NCBI GenBank assembly: GCA_037903475.1
Contig: JBAJFG010000492.1
Coordinates: 868,001-932,000, forward strand
DNA: 64,000 nucleotides
Origin: Ancylostoma caninum
Lineage: Eukaryota; Nematoda; Chromadorea; Rhabditida; Ancylostomatidae
Direction: 5' to 3'
In this document: positions 11,768-24,108 of the stretch, piece after piece
How the letters are laid out: each line of letters opens with the position of its first letter
Position numbering within the stretch: the first letter of the stretch is position 1
Made by a program: the position numbers and the translations under genes
The notes under the pieces: generated by a model
Databases searched by the model: none
The model's input: only the letters and a program-made list of their open reading frames with translations
What the model was told of the DNA's origin: nothing

Positions 11768-12884
11768 TGTTGCTGAAGGTATTTCAACTACAGCAACTGT
11801 GTCCACATTCATTCAAAAGCTATTATGAGCAAACGAAGTGCTATTAGGTCCTGTATTAGGTCCTATCTGAATTCTTCCAGCCTTTGCCCGCTATCTGAGA
11901 TGTTTTTGGGATAGTACACGAGACTATGTTACATTCTACCATCAGATTACATGCCTGCTATGAAAGATCCCGCGTACAATGATGAATGATAAAGTCCTAT
12001 TTGCCTTTCGATGAATTGCTGCAACTCGTTGGTAATATGAGACGATTACCAATGAGAGTGGATCGCAGCGGATATTTCTCTCCCAAATTTTTTCCAGCAA
12101 TCTTTCATGGAAATTGCCTTCTACAGTCAGAACTAACTCTACGGATTCCAAGTGCGGAACATCGCCTGCTTCAGAGGAGCACGATACCTTTTCTACGCGG
12201 TCGGTTGAAAACGACGGTATTTCCTTTCAAAAATCATAGCTGACAGTTCCCGATTCAGAGCTCTTACTGTATGGACCCTCTTTCGTCAGCAAGGCATATC
12301 TAGAAAATTTGTCTTAGTTTGCCTGGGCTGCCCCATTAACTACATCACAGTTGAAGTTTCAATGTACTCACAGGTTTTTTTCTGACTTCAAATGGAAACA
12401 GCAAAAGAATTGAAGAACTGAGCTTGATTGTCAGAAATGCTGAGGAGTTTATTGAGAAATTGGCTCCATTTCATAAACTCCACGGCTCACTAACAAGCCC
12501 ACCTCGCCTATGCGATACATCCACCTCCTTGTGAACGTTCAAGATCCGAGAAAACCCTCTTGAGTGATACTGCGACTACAGCATCTTGGCTGAATTGGAA
12601 CAGAGCATATGCGAGCTAAACCAAATTTCTCATAATAAGGAAAACTTTCGTATCAGTTTGTTTTTCGTTTATTGCTTTATTTTTATCTCCCGACTTCAAG
12701 CATTTAGAATCATAACCATTCCTTGCCTTCATTTCTGAGACTCTGGGTACCACAGAGCGAAGAAAATTCAAGTTTTCCTTCCATGACCATACTTCCATGA
12801 CCCCCCCCCCCCCTTCTCATTGAGTCTCAATAGAAATAAAGCAGTAAGCAAGGTTGGTGTGAAAGAAATATGGCTTTTTCGGGT
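11768..12884. other. Intergenic, no supported gene
   Basis: There is a poly-C run near 12801-12812. The open frames are short, and overlapping frames at 11942-12243 on both strands have no recognised content. Confidence 0.35.
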
Positions 12885-14825
12885 TGACTTTATCTTCTTT
12901 CACAACTTTAATGTACGGTAACCTCGGTAGACGGTGGACTCAGTTGGTTACCGATGCGAAGGTAGTACCATACGAGGTGGTCGGAACGCAGCACCGACTG
13001 CTGATCTGCACAATAAAAATAACACCACCAAAGCAAAGGCAGGACGGACGGTGCGGATCCGCTCGGATTAAGTGGTGGCGACTGAAAGAGAATGAAGCTG
13101 CCGTTGTTGCACGCATCCAGCTATCACCCGTCACGACTGTTGAAGAGACTTGGGAGAACGCAGACCGAGCAATCGTTGAAGCAGCACGCTCCGAACTCGG
13201 CACGACAAAACCCAACCGAAGGAAGATTGACAAGAAGACGTGGCTCTGGACAGAGGAAGTGAATACAGCGGTTCGCGAGAAAAAAGAGAAGATATCGCAG
13301 CTTCCGCGAGCACAAGACGGCCGACAAATGGCGCACTCACTATGACGCTGAGAAGGCTGCTAAGAAGGCCGTGGCTATGGCGAAGGCAACACATTATGAA
13401 GATTCTAGCAGGAAGCTAAACTCCAGGGATGGCGAGCGTTTCCTATACCGACTTGCTAAGTCTCGCAGCGCAACGCCAAGGATGTGGAGAAGTTTCACGG
13501 CATTAATGACGAAAACGGCGAACTTTTGGTGGATCGCAAGAAGGTGATGGAGCGATGGCGTGACTATTTCAAAAAAATCTCGACAAAAGAATTGGCCCAT
13601 CCGCCTATCTCGAACGCCCACCCCGCCTACGATCCCATCCAGCCGATTACCACTGCGGAGACTGCAGCTGCTGTTAGGCGAACGAGAGCTGGTAAGACCA
13701 TAGGCACGGATGATTTCGCAGTGGAGCTGTGGAAGTCGCGACGCTGGATTCCCGCTGGCTGTCTTTTTCAATCAGGTCGTCGCGGAGAAGAGGACATCTT
13801 CGAACTGGCAGCGAAGCACGGCAGTCTCGATTTGGAAGGGGAACGGTAAGCCAACTGACTGTGTGAACTATCGCCCGATTCGTTTGCTGTCCCACACCAT
13901 GAAGATATTCGAGCGCATTGTTGACGCCCGTATTTGCAACATCATAGAGCTTAGTACCAACCAGTGTGGTTTTGTAGCCAGCTGTGGCACCACGGATGCT
14001 ACCCACCGCGTTCGGCTCCTTATTGAGAAGCATCGTGAAAAACGAAAACCGTTACATTTCGCTTTCCTCGACTTGGAGAAGGCATTCGATCGCGTTCCAT
14101 ACAACGTTATTTGGTACGCGCTGCGATGGCACGCCGTCCCCGAAGAGCTCATTAAGTGGATGCGCATCCTTAAAGCAGACCCTAGGAGTCGAGTAAAAGC
14201 GGCCGCCGCTACATCTGCTGAATTTCCTATTTCCGTCGGAGTGCACCAAGGTTCGGCTCTATCTCCGCATCTTTTCGTCATCGTCATGGAAGCCGTCACA
14301 CGAGATTTGTAGAAACCTGCACCTTGGGCTCTTCTGTTCGCTGATGACGTGGTCCTGGTCTCCAAAGACAAGCACGAGCTAGCAGCAAACACAGGCATGG
14401 AGTGTCACAGTTTGGTTTCCGTCTCAATGTCAAGAAAACCGAGTACTTAACAACGGACGTGCATGATGGCGGCACCATCAAATTTGATGGCACCAATCCA
14501 GCGAGGACCGATGCATTCAAGTACCTCGGCTCAGCGGTTTCGTCTGACGGTAACCTCACACATGAAATTGTTGCACGTGTAAACGCCACATGGATGAAAT
14601 GGCACTCAATGGCTGGTGTACAAGAACATTTTGAAGCGTCTCAAATCGAAGATCTATCGAAATGTTATACGTGCTGTCGCTTTGTGTGGAGCTGAATGTG
14701 GGGCTTGGTGGCTCCAATAACGGGAAAGCTCCGCGAAGCTCGTCTGCGATGGTACGGTCACGTGCTCAGAGCTGAACACGACAGCATTTGCAAAATCGGA
14801 TTCGAGTGCTCGCATGTGGGTTGAT
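12885..14825 (+). pseudogene. RTE-type LINE reverse transcriptase, decayed
   Basis: This is a 5'-truncated RTE-clade non-LTR retrotransposon. Its ORF2 would have made endonuclease and reverse transcriptase for target-primed insertion. In order are visible: the end of the endonuclease (TDAKVVPYEVVGTQHRLLIC), a linker with KWWRLKENEAA and ADKWRTHYDAEKAAKKAV, then the RT. RT landmarks are VNYRPIRLLSHTMKIFERIV, FAFLDLEKAFDRVPYNVIWY (first catalytic Asp), GVHQGSALSPHLFVIVMEAV, and FADD at 14337-14348 (catalytic pair intact). Then come FGFRLNVKKTEYL and REARLRWYGHVLRAEHDSIC. At least four frame changes plus a stop after MEAVTRDL break it. About 40-50 codons seem deleted between GAECGAWW and ITGKLREA. 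The longest intact piece is 13710-14312 (200 codons). Confidence 0.9.
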
Positions 14826-16035
14826 AGTGACTCCCTAGCTAATAAGTGCGAACGATGTGTTATGAACCGTATTGCTTGTGGTGTTACAAAGAAATTCTCG
14901 GAACTAAGAAAATTGAGAACGATATGTCTGGGAATCTCAAATTATCCTATTTTTTCTTCTTTTTCTATTTAACGAAGCTATCCGCTATGCTCTCATTTTT
15001 GTGCAACTATGGATGAAATCACATTTGCGCTTCCATATGTGGGAAACAGACTGGCACGCAGAATAGACCAGGACGTGAAGGTATAGCGGTTACGCTTACG
15101 ATTTGTGTCCCGTCCTCCACCGACGTTGAAGGACCTATTGACGTCTACTCGCGCATACGAAAGCAAGTGCATCACAGTGGATTGCCGCTACAGCATTAGC
15201 AGAAGACATGTGATCTTCGGGGCACTGTATATGACTAACTGCGTTGGATGTGATGGGAAATACATCAGCGAAACCCGTTGTGTAGAAAGTTAAACGAAAA
15301 TAGAAAGACCTTGGCCAACCCAGCCTCTTATCCGGGAGAGTTTTTCAAGACATCGAATCTTGAGACACACGAATGAGTCACAACCAGTGTTTTCGGTACA
15401 TGTCCTACATCGTCATTCGGCAAAGACATTGGGGCGAAAGATAATTGAAGCCAGGGAGGTAAGAAGGCGTAAGCCGGAAATCAACACTATGGAGGAGCTA
15501 TGGGAAGTATTGCGGTTGACCAGCTGATGATTAGATTCCTTAGCGTTATTACCGTTCTTCTATATTAGCGTTCTGGGCTGGGATTCATGAGACGATAAAT
15601 GGCAAACCAACTACGTATGCTTAGCGTGAGTAACTAGGTTGTACAATACGCAGTGCTAAGGGACGCAGGACCCGAAAGTTGGTCTGCTAACCTGGTTTCG
15701 CTTAGTTATGCGTTCATAAACCCTAGCTCTGGTCTGCGGAATCCTCACTCTACCACCGCCAACGAGAAGTGAGGTCCCATGTCTTCTTTATCACCATTCA
15801 GTCGCGCTCGTTTCTGTTTAAATAAGCCTCTCTATGTAAAAGGCTAGCACTACTGTGTTGGTACTATAGTCAAAGAACCTTGTTTATCCACGCGGTATAC
15901 ATGCTTGTTTGTTTGTAATCTGTTGCATGAGAATGATGTTGTATTGTAACTGATAATTGAGATCTGACGAAGGCATCAACTGCCGAAAGCTAGCTCAAAT
16001 GAAAGTAAGATCACCAACGGAGAGCTACAGTAAAT
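14826..16035 (+). pseudogene. Penelope-like element 3' half (GIY-YIG end)
   Basis: From about 15005 the plus strand reads ITFALPYVGNRLARRIDQDV, then a stop, then FVSRPPPTLKDLLTSTRAYE and a Cys-rich stretch. The GIY-YIG endonuclease motif region follows (NCVGCDGKYISETRC, where the usual YIGET has become YISET). After a frame change it continues with RHSAKTLGRKIIEAREVRRR and KPEINTMEELWEVL, ending at a TGA near 15526. This order matches the C-terminal part of Penelope-like retroelements. The downstream region carries an inserted MITE (15573-15731) and the terminal motif CTGACGAAGGCATCAACTGC at about 15962. The RT core is absent. The upstream junction with the LINE is near 14826. Confidence 0.78.
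15573..15731. mobile_element. Short foldback MITE, family G, copy 2
   Basis: Inverted ends CTGGGCTGGGATTCATGAGA and CAGAGCTAGGGTTTATGAAC (right end, complement strand). It is a relative of 108-247 and of the half copy at 55745. It sits in the 3' untranslated part of the Penelope-like remnant. Confidence 0.6.
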
Positions 16036-17282
16036 CAAGAATAATATCTTGAAAATGAGGCTCGGGGACTGAAAAATATTAAACTATTTCATGATTCTTA
16101 CCTGCAGCCGCCACAGCTTGCACTCGCGGAACAAAAGAGGATGCTTCACTTTACAAGCTGCGATTGACAACCTACGCCCAAGCGAAATTATATGGTTCTT
16201 TAAAGAAAAGACCACCATTTTTTCTGCACCGGCCTAACTGCAAGAAATAGTGATCTGAACAAAATTATATCGTTTCTATGGAAAGTGCGCCATTCATGCT
16301 GCACCGACCTGACAGATTTTTTTTTGAAAAGACGGTGACAAAAAAATTCGTGGATGAATACTAATTTTTTTTCAAATATCTCACCCTAACCGGATTACAA
16401 TTATTTTAATCAGTGCATTTGATGGTAAAAACCCTATATGCTAGCTCAAAAAATAGGGACCAAGTGAATGGATAGGTGCTCGAGCTCAAGGAAGCTACTC
16501 ACACCAGGAAGACATCGAAAGACTTTATTTTGAGGCTAGGCTTCCAAGGAAGAATAACTTGGCTAGCAACGAAACAATGGAAGCTGGTCAAAGAAGCAAC
16601 CACAACTCAATGAAAGGACTTGTTCTGTCAACGAAAACAAGGGTGAGGTAAGGTAGCAGATGGGAGAGGTGCCAGTAATGCCAAGAAACATCACCCATTA
16701 GTCAAAGATGGGACGAAATCTGTTTGGAAGGAAATGTTTTGTCGGAAACTCGACGAAGTCCGAAGACGAAGTGTGGACGTTTCATTGGAGTGGTACACAC
16801 TCATCACATCATAAACATGAGGAAAACACAGAAAACGTTCCCGTCAACAACTCTGTTGTTCGCCATCGAATTTGTCGGATTTGAAGAAAATGGGATCCTC
16901 CATCTGAAAAATCACAATCCAGTCGAAAAAGATTCTTGTCAATGGTCAAAATGAAATTCAGGAGGACGATATCGCAAAATCTGCCAAAGAGCTTGCAACG
17001 AAGTTTGTGACGGACTAAAGCAAGTGATGGTCTTCTCGAGATTTGTATTCCAGTATAAGGGAGGTTCAGTTTTTTGAAGCTGCGTTCTCTTGCACTTTTT
17101 ACAGTGTCCTTCGTTGCATTGGCTGACATAAATACATTTAAAACAAGGTACGAAGGACTGTTCTATAATTTTCTCACACTCTGCATTATACACCCACTCA
17201 TTGTTGGTGAACATATGGAGGTACGAATTTTATCCAGAAAGATCTCAATGCCTCGAGTTTGAAAGGTGATTCCTCCCTGTAG
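16036..17282. other. Intergenic, no supported gene
   Basis: The open frames (at most 106 codons, 16809-17129 on the minus strand) have no recognised domain. No repeat termini were seen. Confidence 0.35.
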
Positions 17283-17290
17283 CTCACGTA

Positions 17291-18501
17291 CAGGGTCAAG
17301 CGTGTGTCGATAAATTATCAAAGGGGGGTCGTAAGGGGGAGGTCGTGGTCGGGAGGGGGTGCCTTAGTGTGGAATAGGAGGTAGAAAAAAAGGTAGAAAA
17401 AACGGAAGAAGTGGGACACTGAATTATCCATACACGGGATTTGTTTTGACGTGATTAAACGACTTTAACAGTATGAGTTGAATAGTGAAAAGTGGGGGGT
17501 TATAGGCTAAAATTTTCGCACGTCCGTGCTGAAAGTCCTACCCAGTCCTGCAGGCCAGTAAAAAGTCATTTTATGGACCCTACCCAATAGTGCTTTACCC
17601 CGAAGTTTCAGATCTCCAGCTTCAAGAGGAAAGATTCAGCACGGGAATTACGGAGATGAGGTTTCGTCGATAAAAATGGCCTTTTTTCCATGTTTTTATC
17701 GACGGAGTTGAATCGCGGCCTGAAAGCGAAAACCTTCGACTATTAGGAACCTGAAAAAAATTGGGACCTCAACGGGCTAGATCTTCTGATATTCGTGTCC
17801 GACTACAACCATGTCTCTGAACGAGTCAAAATTTTAGGCTGAAATTTTCGCACGTCCGTACTGAAAGTCCTACCCAGTCCTCCACCTCTATAAACAGTTA
17901 TTTCGTGCTTTACGGTCGATCATCTCGAATCTACTACAAGCGCGTGTCATTTCACGCCATGCAAAAATTCTGGGCTCGGAGGGGATCGAACCCTTGACCA
18001 TGTCGCTGATGTGTATGGTTGTTTTTCGTAACGAATACGAAGGTATTTCGTTTAGAAACTCTGTACTGACGCTTTCAGACTGAAATTCGCTCACCGCACA
18101 CGCCTTAACCCTCAGCAAAAATTTGAGCCTCGGTAGGGATCGAACCCTTCACCATGTAGATGATGTATATAGATGTTTTTTCTTGATGTGTTCGAGCCTC
18201 ATTAGTTACGTTAGCAAAATTGCATAGTTAATGCACGTTTTTTGTCCACCGCGTACATTTCAACGTTTTCCAAGAAACTTCCAAACAACTAGTTAGATAC
18301 AAAAGAGCCTCTTTCTCCTTCCTATGCTCTGGCTCCACCACACCTGTCGCAGTACGAACACCTGAAATGTTATACAATATCTAAATTCTGTAAGCATAGA
18401 AGGAAATTTGTGTGCAAAGGGGGGGGTCGCATTTTTGGTGGCTCAAAGGGGGGGGGGGTCGTATGGGGATCGACGTTTTACCATCATCACGCTTGACCCT
18501 G
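17291..18501. mobile_element. Non-autonomous hAT-type element, second family
   Basis: This 1211-bp element has inverted ends CAGGGTCAAGCGTG/CACGCTTGACCCTG. The 8-bp CTCACGTA lies on both sides (17283-17290 and 18502-18509), fitting hAT. Inside are G-rich subterminal tracts near both ends, a direct repeat of about 50 bp (TTTTCGCACGTCCGTRCTGA at about 17510 and 17844), and two copies of a GGGATCGAACCC block (17982-17993 and 18136-18147). No transposase frame is present. Confidence 0.88.
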
Positions 18502-18509
18502 CTCACGTA

Positions 18510-20418
18510 CACTGTTCTACTGGTGTTTCCAGACAACAACGTTCCATTTGAATAAACTTAGACCCAACTTCTTAGGAAAACTAGAAACCGTGTTTTGCAT
18601 CAGTATGCATGGGTTCTGCATGGATATGCATGGGTTTCGCATAAACAAAAAAAATTAAGAGGCTATTACGTTTTAAGAAGAAAAAAAAACAAGGAATAGT
18701 TCGGTCTCCATTTTGCACATTACATATGCATGGGTTTTTCATGAATTCGATCATTGCTGATATGGAACTAAAGACTTTAAAAACCTAGTCTCGCGCGAGC
18801 ACAAATGTCTTAATCATGAGCTTCGCATCTTTCAATCTTATGAAAAGCAAGGTGATTAGGTTTTCTGAGATATTTCCTGTTGACTTAACTTGGATTATTA
18901 AGAAATTTTTGGTCTCCAATTGAAATTCTTCACCAGTAGGATGTGTTAGAATGTTCTACTACATCTCAGTTGTAAAAATTGGCCAATCAGGTTTCATCGT
19001 TGAACAATAATGTTATAATTGCTTGAAAAACGTTTTTAGTTTGGTGCAAGACTCCCGACCAACCCAATAGAATGAACGAAGGCTTATCGAGGCACATTTC
19101 AAAAACGACCAATATTGTCACCTTCACAATTCTCCAAACACTCCAAGCAGTTTTCCAAAACTTCCCGATATGATTCGTTGCGATTTCATCGTACGAACAG
19201 ATAAACTATGGTGGTGGAAAGGGTGGGCTACGGTCATATCTCCTGTCTCCAAGAAATGATAAAAGTTCCCTGCACATGCTAAAAAGGTTCTAGCTACACA
19301 TAGCTGGCACCAGGGTTGAGTGGATTATACGCACCCCGTTATCCGTTTAGCCGCTCTCCGTCAGTTTTCTTCTAGCCCTTGCCCGGGCTTTTATCTAGGC
19401 TCTCAGTAATATATAACGATTCGAAAAAGCAAAAGTCGGTTACTTTCGATCCGCGCTTTTTCTCCGGATGATAGTCGTCATTAATGGGAAAACATTTGTG
19501 GTAGATATTTTAGCACCTTTTGCATCAAGTTTCATCAGTGGTTCACATCCTTGGACCAAGGAGAAGGTAATTTAGATTGTTCGTTTGCAGGCAAAAAAGA
19601 GCATTTCTTGTTCAGATTTTCTGGGTTGTCTTGATGAGTGAGTGGTGTTCTGTATCATGACCTCAGCCGTTATCCAGTGTCCGGTGCTAAGTGGGTGCGA
19701 GAGAGAGAATGAGTTGGTTCCCTTTTTGAACAGAACCTTGGATAGTTCAATGGTAAACGAATGAGTGAGACAGAGAGAGTACAAAAGTGTTTGTTTGCTG
19801 CTGCTAACGACATTGCACCGTCGGGGCTAGTTTGATGACTGGTAAGAAAGAAGTAATTGTGCTGAAAAGCACTGACTACGCCCACTGGGGTCATAGGGAG
19901 CAGATGATATTCATTATCCCTTTTTTTCTTGCATTATTGGTCATTCCTTTTCCCTGCTTGACACCTTGCAGTTGAAGCGTACCTTAGCCGGAGGGGGCAC
20001 ACGTGTGAAAGGAGCGGGACCCGATAACACATGGCGCAGTTGACATTTTTATCGGAGCGAGAATTTCAAATCAACATTTCCTGTCTTCACACACACAAGC
20101 TGCACCCTATAAACAGGTTTGCATTTCTTTAGGGGGAGACTACCATGTATGAAGTAAATAAAGTTTGGATTGACTCACTTTTTACATGATGCGAAATTGC
20201 AGAGATCGTATGAGCAATCCCAGACTTCATACCGATAATGCCATTTAAACCAAATTAAAAGTGTGCTTATAAATGCGAAAAAGTTAAGCACTTCCAATAA
20301 GCAAGTCTAGTGACTGCTACGCTGCACCTATGTGAATAATTGTTGGCAGCGGTATCATAATCGAAAACTATTGTTGACAAGTATACATCAATTTCAGCGA
20401 ACACTCTCTGAGCTAAGT
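18510..20418. other. Intergenic, no supported gene
   Basis: The motif TATGCATGGGTTT is repeated around 18606, 18624 and 18726. Otherwise there are only short frames without recognised content. Confidence 0.4.
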
Positions 20419-20655
20419 CTAACAAGTGTAATGGCTGTGTAAAAGAAACCAACACACTGTGCCTAGACAACCGTTGCTCATGGTATTTTGGTCGGGACAG
20501 TTGTAGACCATTCTATGTTTTTTTTCTATTAGCCAGTTTCTGTTTCGTGGATTATCCTTATAGGGAAAACTAAGCTGCATTATAAGTTTCCTCCTGCACT
20601 CACCAATAAGAACCATGTAAATATAGAGCAGCAACACCAGGTGAGTTTTAGCCAT
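20419..20655 (-). CDS. Possible small secreted peptide or first exon
   Basis: The frame starts with ATG and a classical signal peptide, MAKTHLVLLLYIYMVLIG, with a short polar start, a hydrophobic core and a small residue before the predicted cut. If unspliced it encodes a 78-residue protein with five cysteines after the cleavage site. A good donor (G|GTGAGTGC) directly after the signal peptide means this may instead be a short first exon. The minus-strand frame at 20267-20427 (PLHLLDLAQRVFAEIDVYLS onward) is a possible later exon after TTTACACAG, but its phase does not match directly. Function is unknown. Confidence 0.38.
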   Translation of the reverse strand: MAKTHLVLLLYIYMVLIGECRRKLIMQLSFPYKDNPRNRNWLIEKKHRMVYNCPDQNTMSNGCLGTVCWFLLHSHYTC

Positions 20656-21482
20656 TGCAGATCCTGTCTGTGTAAAGCTACATAGGTGTAATTAGTAGCC
20701 AAGTTACTGAAGTTACTATCACTTTGTGCTAGGAAGCAACGGCACTTACCTCACTTAACTTACTATAGTGAGATCCATTAAACTAATTCTTGGTGAACTA
20801 TTATTACTAGGAGCTGGGCTTTATTGAGGCACTGTTCTTCCGCGTTTTTCTATAACTTCATTCATGCTGCGTGCTTCGCAAAAACTTTATGTAAATTTTG
20901 CCAATTAGGAGAATTTCTTGCCCTTACATTTTATTAGTAATTGCCCCAGAAAAGTGCATGGAAAGACATTGGTGTTCCCTTACCAATTAGAGCACAATAC
21001 GGCAGACGTGAGCAAAGAAATGATCTTTCTGTTGATTGTGCAGTAATCGTCACAATTTCTGTTTCTTATAGACGTCGAATTTCCCTGCATATTGCAGCTT
21101 TTTGTATGCCCAGCTTTGACAAAAACTTGGACTTTGAAATGGCTTCGCTGTACAATATGGCTGCTTTATTGCAGAACAGCATTGATCGAACTCCTAGCAA
21201 AATCCATGGAACATGTAGGTAATAGTAGTCGCTGAGTTTAGTCGCAAAAAAGTGTGCTCATTGGCCAAAGTAGTTGCCTAAAGTGGGTGAAACGGACTGG
21301 GAATTTAAGAGCCCTTATCAAACAAATCTGCGTTCTTTATCGGGTAGGAGGCTCAAATTCGAGGAAATTTATTCGATCAAGCGCAACTCGTTCTTGTTTT
21401 GACTAGCGGTATTGAAAGCCGAGAAAGCCGTCTAAGCTGAATCTTCAACCAGAAAGACACTAACGGGTGGGTAAATACCACC
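20656..21482. other. Intergenic, no supported gene
   Basis: The only frame of note (20941-21222, +, 93 codons) has a non-ATG start and no recognised domain. Confidence 0.35.
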
Positions 21483-21908
21483 TTAAAGGCAATGTGCCAC
21501 CTCGTTTTCGTGTTTGAGGTCTGGGCGGATCCTGAATCTCCTCGGTGCACTAAATCCAGCGGTGTAAATAAAATGTTACAAAACGGCCTCTTAACCCGTT
21601 TTTTAATCTTTTTCCGGGACGTTGTTTGGATCAGCTCCTCGAGCCAAGTGGACGCGTGAAGTTGTTGATCTTATCGATCGGGCACGTCGAGACGTGTTGG
21701 CCAGCGCTGCCGCCGTCGCGGGCAGCCAGCACAGCCACGGAGCGCTCCGCCCAAGTGGTCCTGGTGATTGCATATTCGGACCCTCCGAAGACGGGGTTTT
21801 CGTCACTTCTATGCGTTATGACGCACATCATTGGAATCAGCGTGACGAGAAGGTCTAGAGTATGCTGATATCCACAGCCTATGGAACGAGGTGACACACT
21901 GCCTTTAA
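21483..21908. mobile_element. TTAA-type element, subfamily C
   Basis: TTAA lies at both ends (21483-21486 and 21905-21908). The inverted ends AGGCAATGTGCCACCTCGTT and AGGCAGTGTGTCACCTCGTT (right end, complement) are clear. The core is GC-rich and open on both strands (for example 21622-21858), but those frames lie wholly inside the element and are not regarded as a gene. Confidence 0.8.
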
Positions 21909-24100
21909 TGGTGAGTAGAAGACTGTGCAGGACTCACTACTCTCAGAAAACAAATCGTACTAGCGTTACACCTACAACCCCTAGCCGCCGCATCTACAAC
22001 CCCTGGCTGTTTTCACGTACACTGCTAGACGCAGTCCGAAATTGAATTTGCAATGTTTTGAGGTGAATGGATAGAATGAAGGTGAAGAAGGGCTACACAC
22101 ACACGTCTATGTAGATGTTGAAAGTCAGGTGGGCGGAGCTACACGCCCATTTCGTATGACGTTGAAGGTGCTACTGTGAGAGCAAGAGTGGGAGAGTAAT
22201 TATTGTGGACCCGCGACACACTATAAAATGGTCTGTGAACTGAACACACTTTTAGTGCAGTGATTACGTGAAATCACCTGCAATTCTCCAGAATTTAGTT
22301 ATATAACTATCTTCGGATTTTCTCGTGAAAATTACAAGAAGAACAGGATATCAGTCCAATATTGAACATGCAAAATGATGACGTCGATGCAGCATTAACA
22401 AGTTACGAACAGAGCTCTTTTGCTAGAAATTGCTTTGATGTTGAAGCAGGTTGCTCTCTGGACCCTTTAGGGCTGATTTTATTTTTCCCTAGGGGAAAAC
22501 AGTCTAAGTCCAGGAAATAAAATGGCTGGAAAAAACAGAAAACATTCGCTGCTTGGCGCATTCATAAAGAGAGGCCAGAGCATGAGAGTGGGTCTTCTTA
22601 GACTAGTTCAGAATGACGTCAAAAATTTTCCTAAGCAGCTCATGTTAGGTTCTTTCTTAGGAAATAACAGAAGGAAATGTTATCATGGCGCACATGTTAT
22701 CTCATCATAACATCTCTGCGTTATTATAGTTCTCTTTATCCACGTAGTTGTTTAACATGACCGTAAGCGTACCAAAACCTTACGATCGGGACTTGCATGG
22801 CAGGTACAGCTATGTGGTAATTACCCTCAGAAAAGGGGAAAAAGCTAAAGTTTAGACTAATGAGGCAGAAAAGGGTGGGCGTATGAAAAACTACAATAGC
22901 AGTGGTTTGAGACGGTAGAATGGATGAGTGATCGGCTTGATAAGTAAGTCACAACACACTCCTTTTCAAGGTTCTAATATCTAGGCTACTCTTCTTAAGC
23001 TCCACGAGATGAAACTGCATACCTTTTAGTGCGACGTTCCGGCACCTCTGCAGCCCTCAGAAGCTGCAGAGAATGATTCAGAAATAGCTAAAGTTCAACC
23101 CGCCAAATGCCTCTTGTGCTAGAATATCTATCACGCAAAAAACATAATCCACATGTCGCCAACAATCAGCTCACTTGCTTTTCCGCTACCGCTACTTTTA
23201 AGCTGTACTATACTACCAAAATGAAAACAAAGAAATGAATGCAGGCGTGAGTGACAGGCAGTTTATCAGGTCTACATACATAGCCGATAAGGTCACTTTG
23301 TAGCTAACAAAGTGGTGGAACCGGCATTAGTTATCTATGGATACTCATTTTTAAAGTTCGAGTGAGGACAAAAATCCACACCACCTGTGGTGGTTTCGCC
23401 AGAACTTGCGCGTTGTTCGCTTTCTTCTTCTTTTTTTTTCAACAGTTTTTTTTTCAACGATCAAGTTCCCCCCCCCCCATTGTTGCGTTTACAAATGCAT
23501 TCACTCTGTCTTCGCAGTTACCGGCTCTGGGTTGTTTGAGAACTTCTTCTAGGTCAACATCCCGGCTTTGTATTTAGATGAAAGAAGCCCTTGAAATACT
23601 ATAAGGCTCGCTCCGGTATGTTAAATACGATGGTATGCTAAACACGATGGTATGTGCAGCCTGGAAGTGAATATTCCAAAGATTCCATATTTATGTTATA
23701 GATATTGGACAGGGAAACTAGTGCTAATAGATACAAATCATGCATTTCTCTTTCTTTCATTTATTCAGCCATAGAACTTGCTGAAACACAGGGCTAATCA
23801 GCGTCGTCTTTATATACTTATATATTGGTTGTTGTTGTTATTCATAGATGGAATAGTTTGTACGGAATTTACAGATGTTTCTTTAACAATATTTCTAATT
23901 TTTTCCTCGGTTTTGTTAGTACGTGTTGAAGCACATTGCGTGCATAGATAAATGAATGACCTCTAATGCTTTCCTGTCTGAAATGTCTGATTTGCGATCC
24001 TGAAGCGTATATTTCACAGCGGAGTCCTTGAAGCGATGTGATTCCTTTGATGCCTCCCTATAGTGCCACTAAGTTTATATGTGGTTTCCCCGTCAATTGT
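21909..24100. other. Intergenic, no supported gene
   Basis: Contains C-rich and T-rich tracts around 23430-23480 and only short frames. No repeat ends or domains were recognised. Confidence 0.4.
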
Positions 24101-24108
24101 TCTCTAAT

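Noticed and set aside
21622..21858. 78-codon GC-rich ORF
   Set aside because: It lies entirely inside the TTAA element at 21483-21908, with both strands open because of high GC content.
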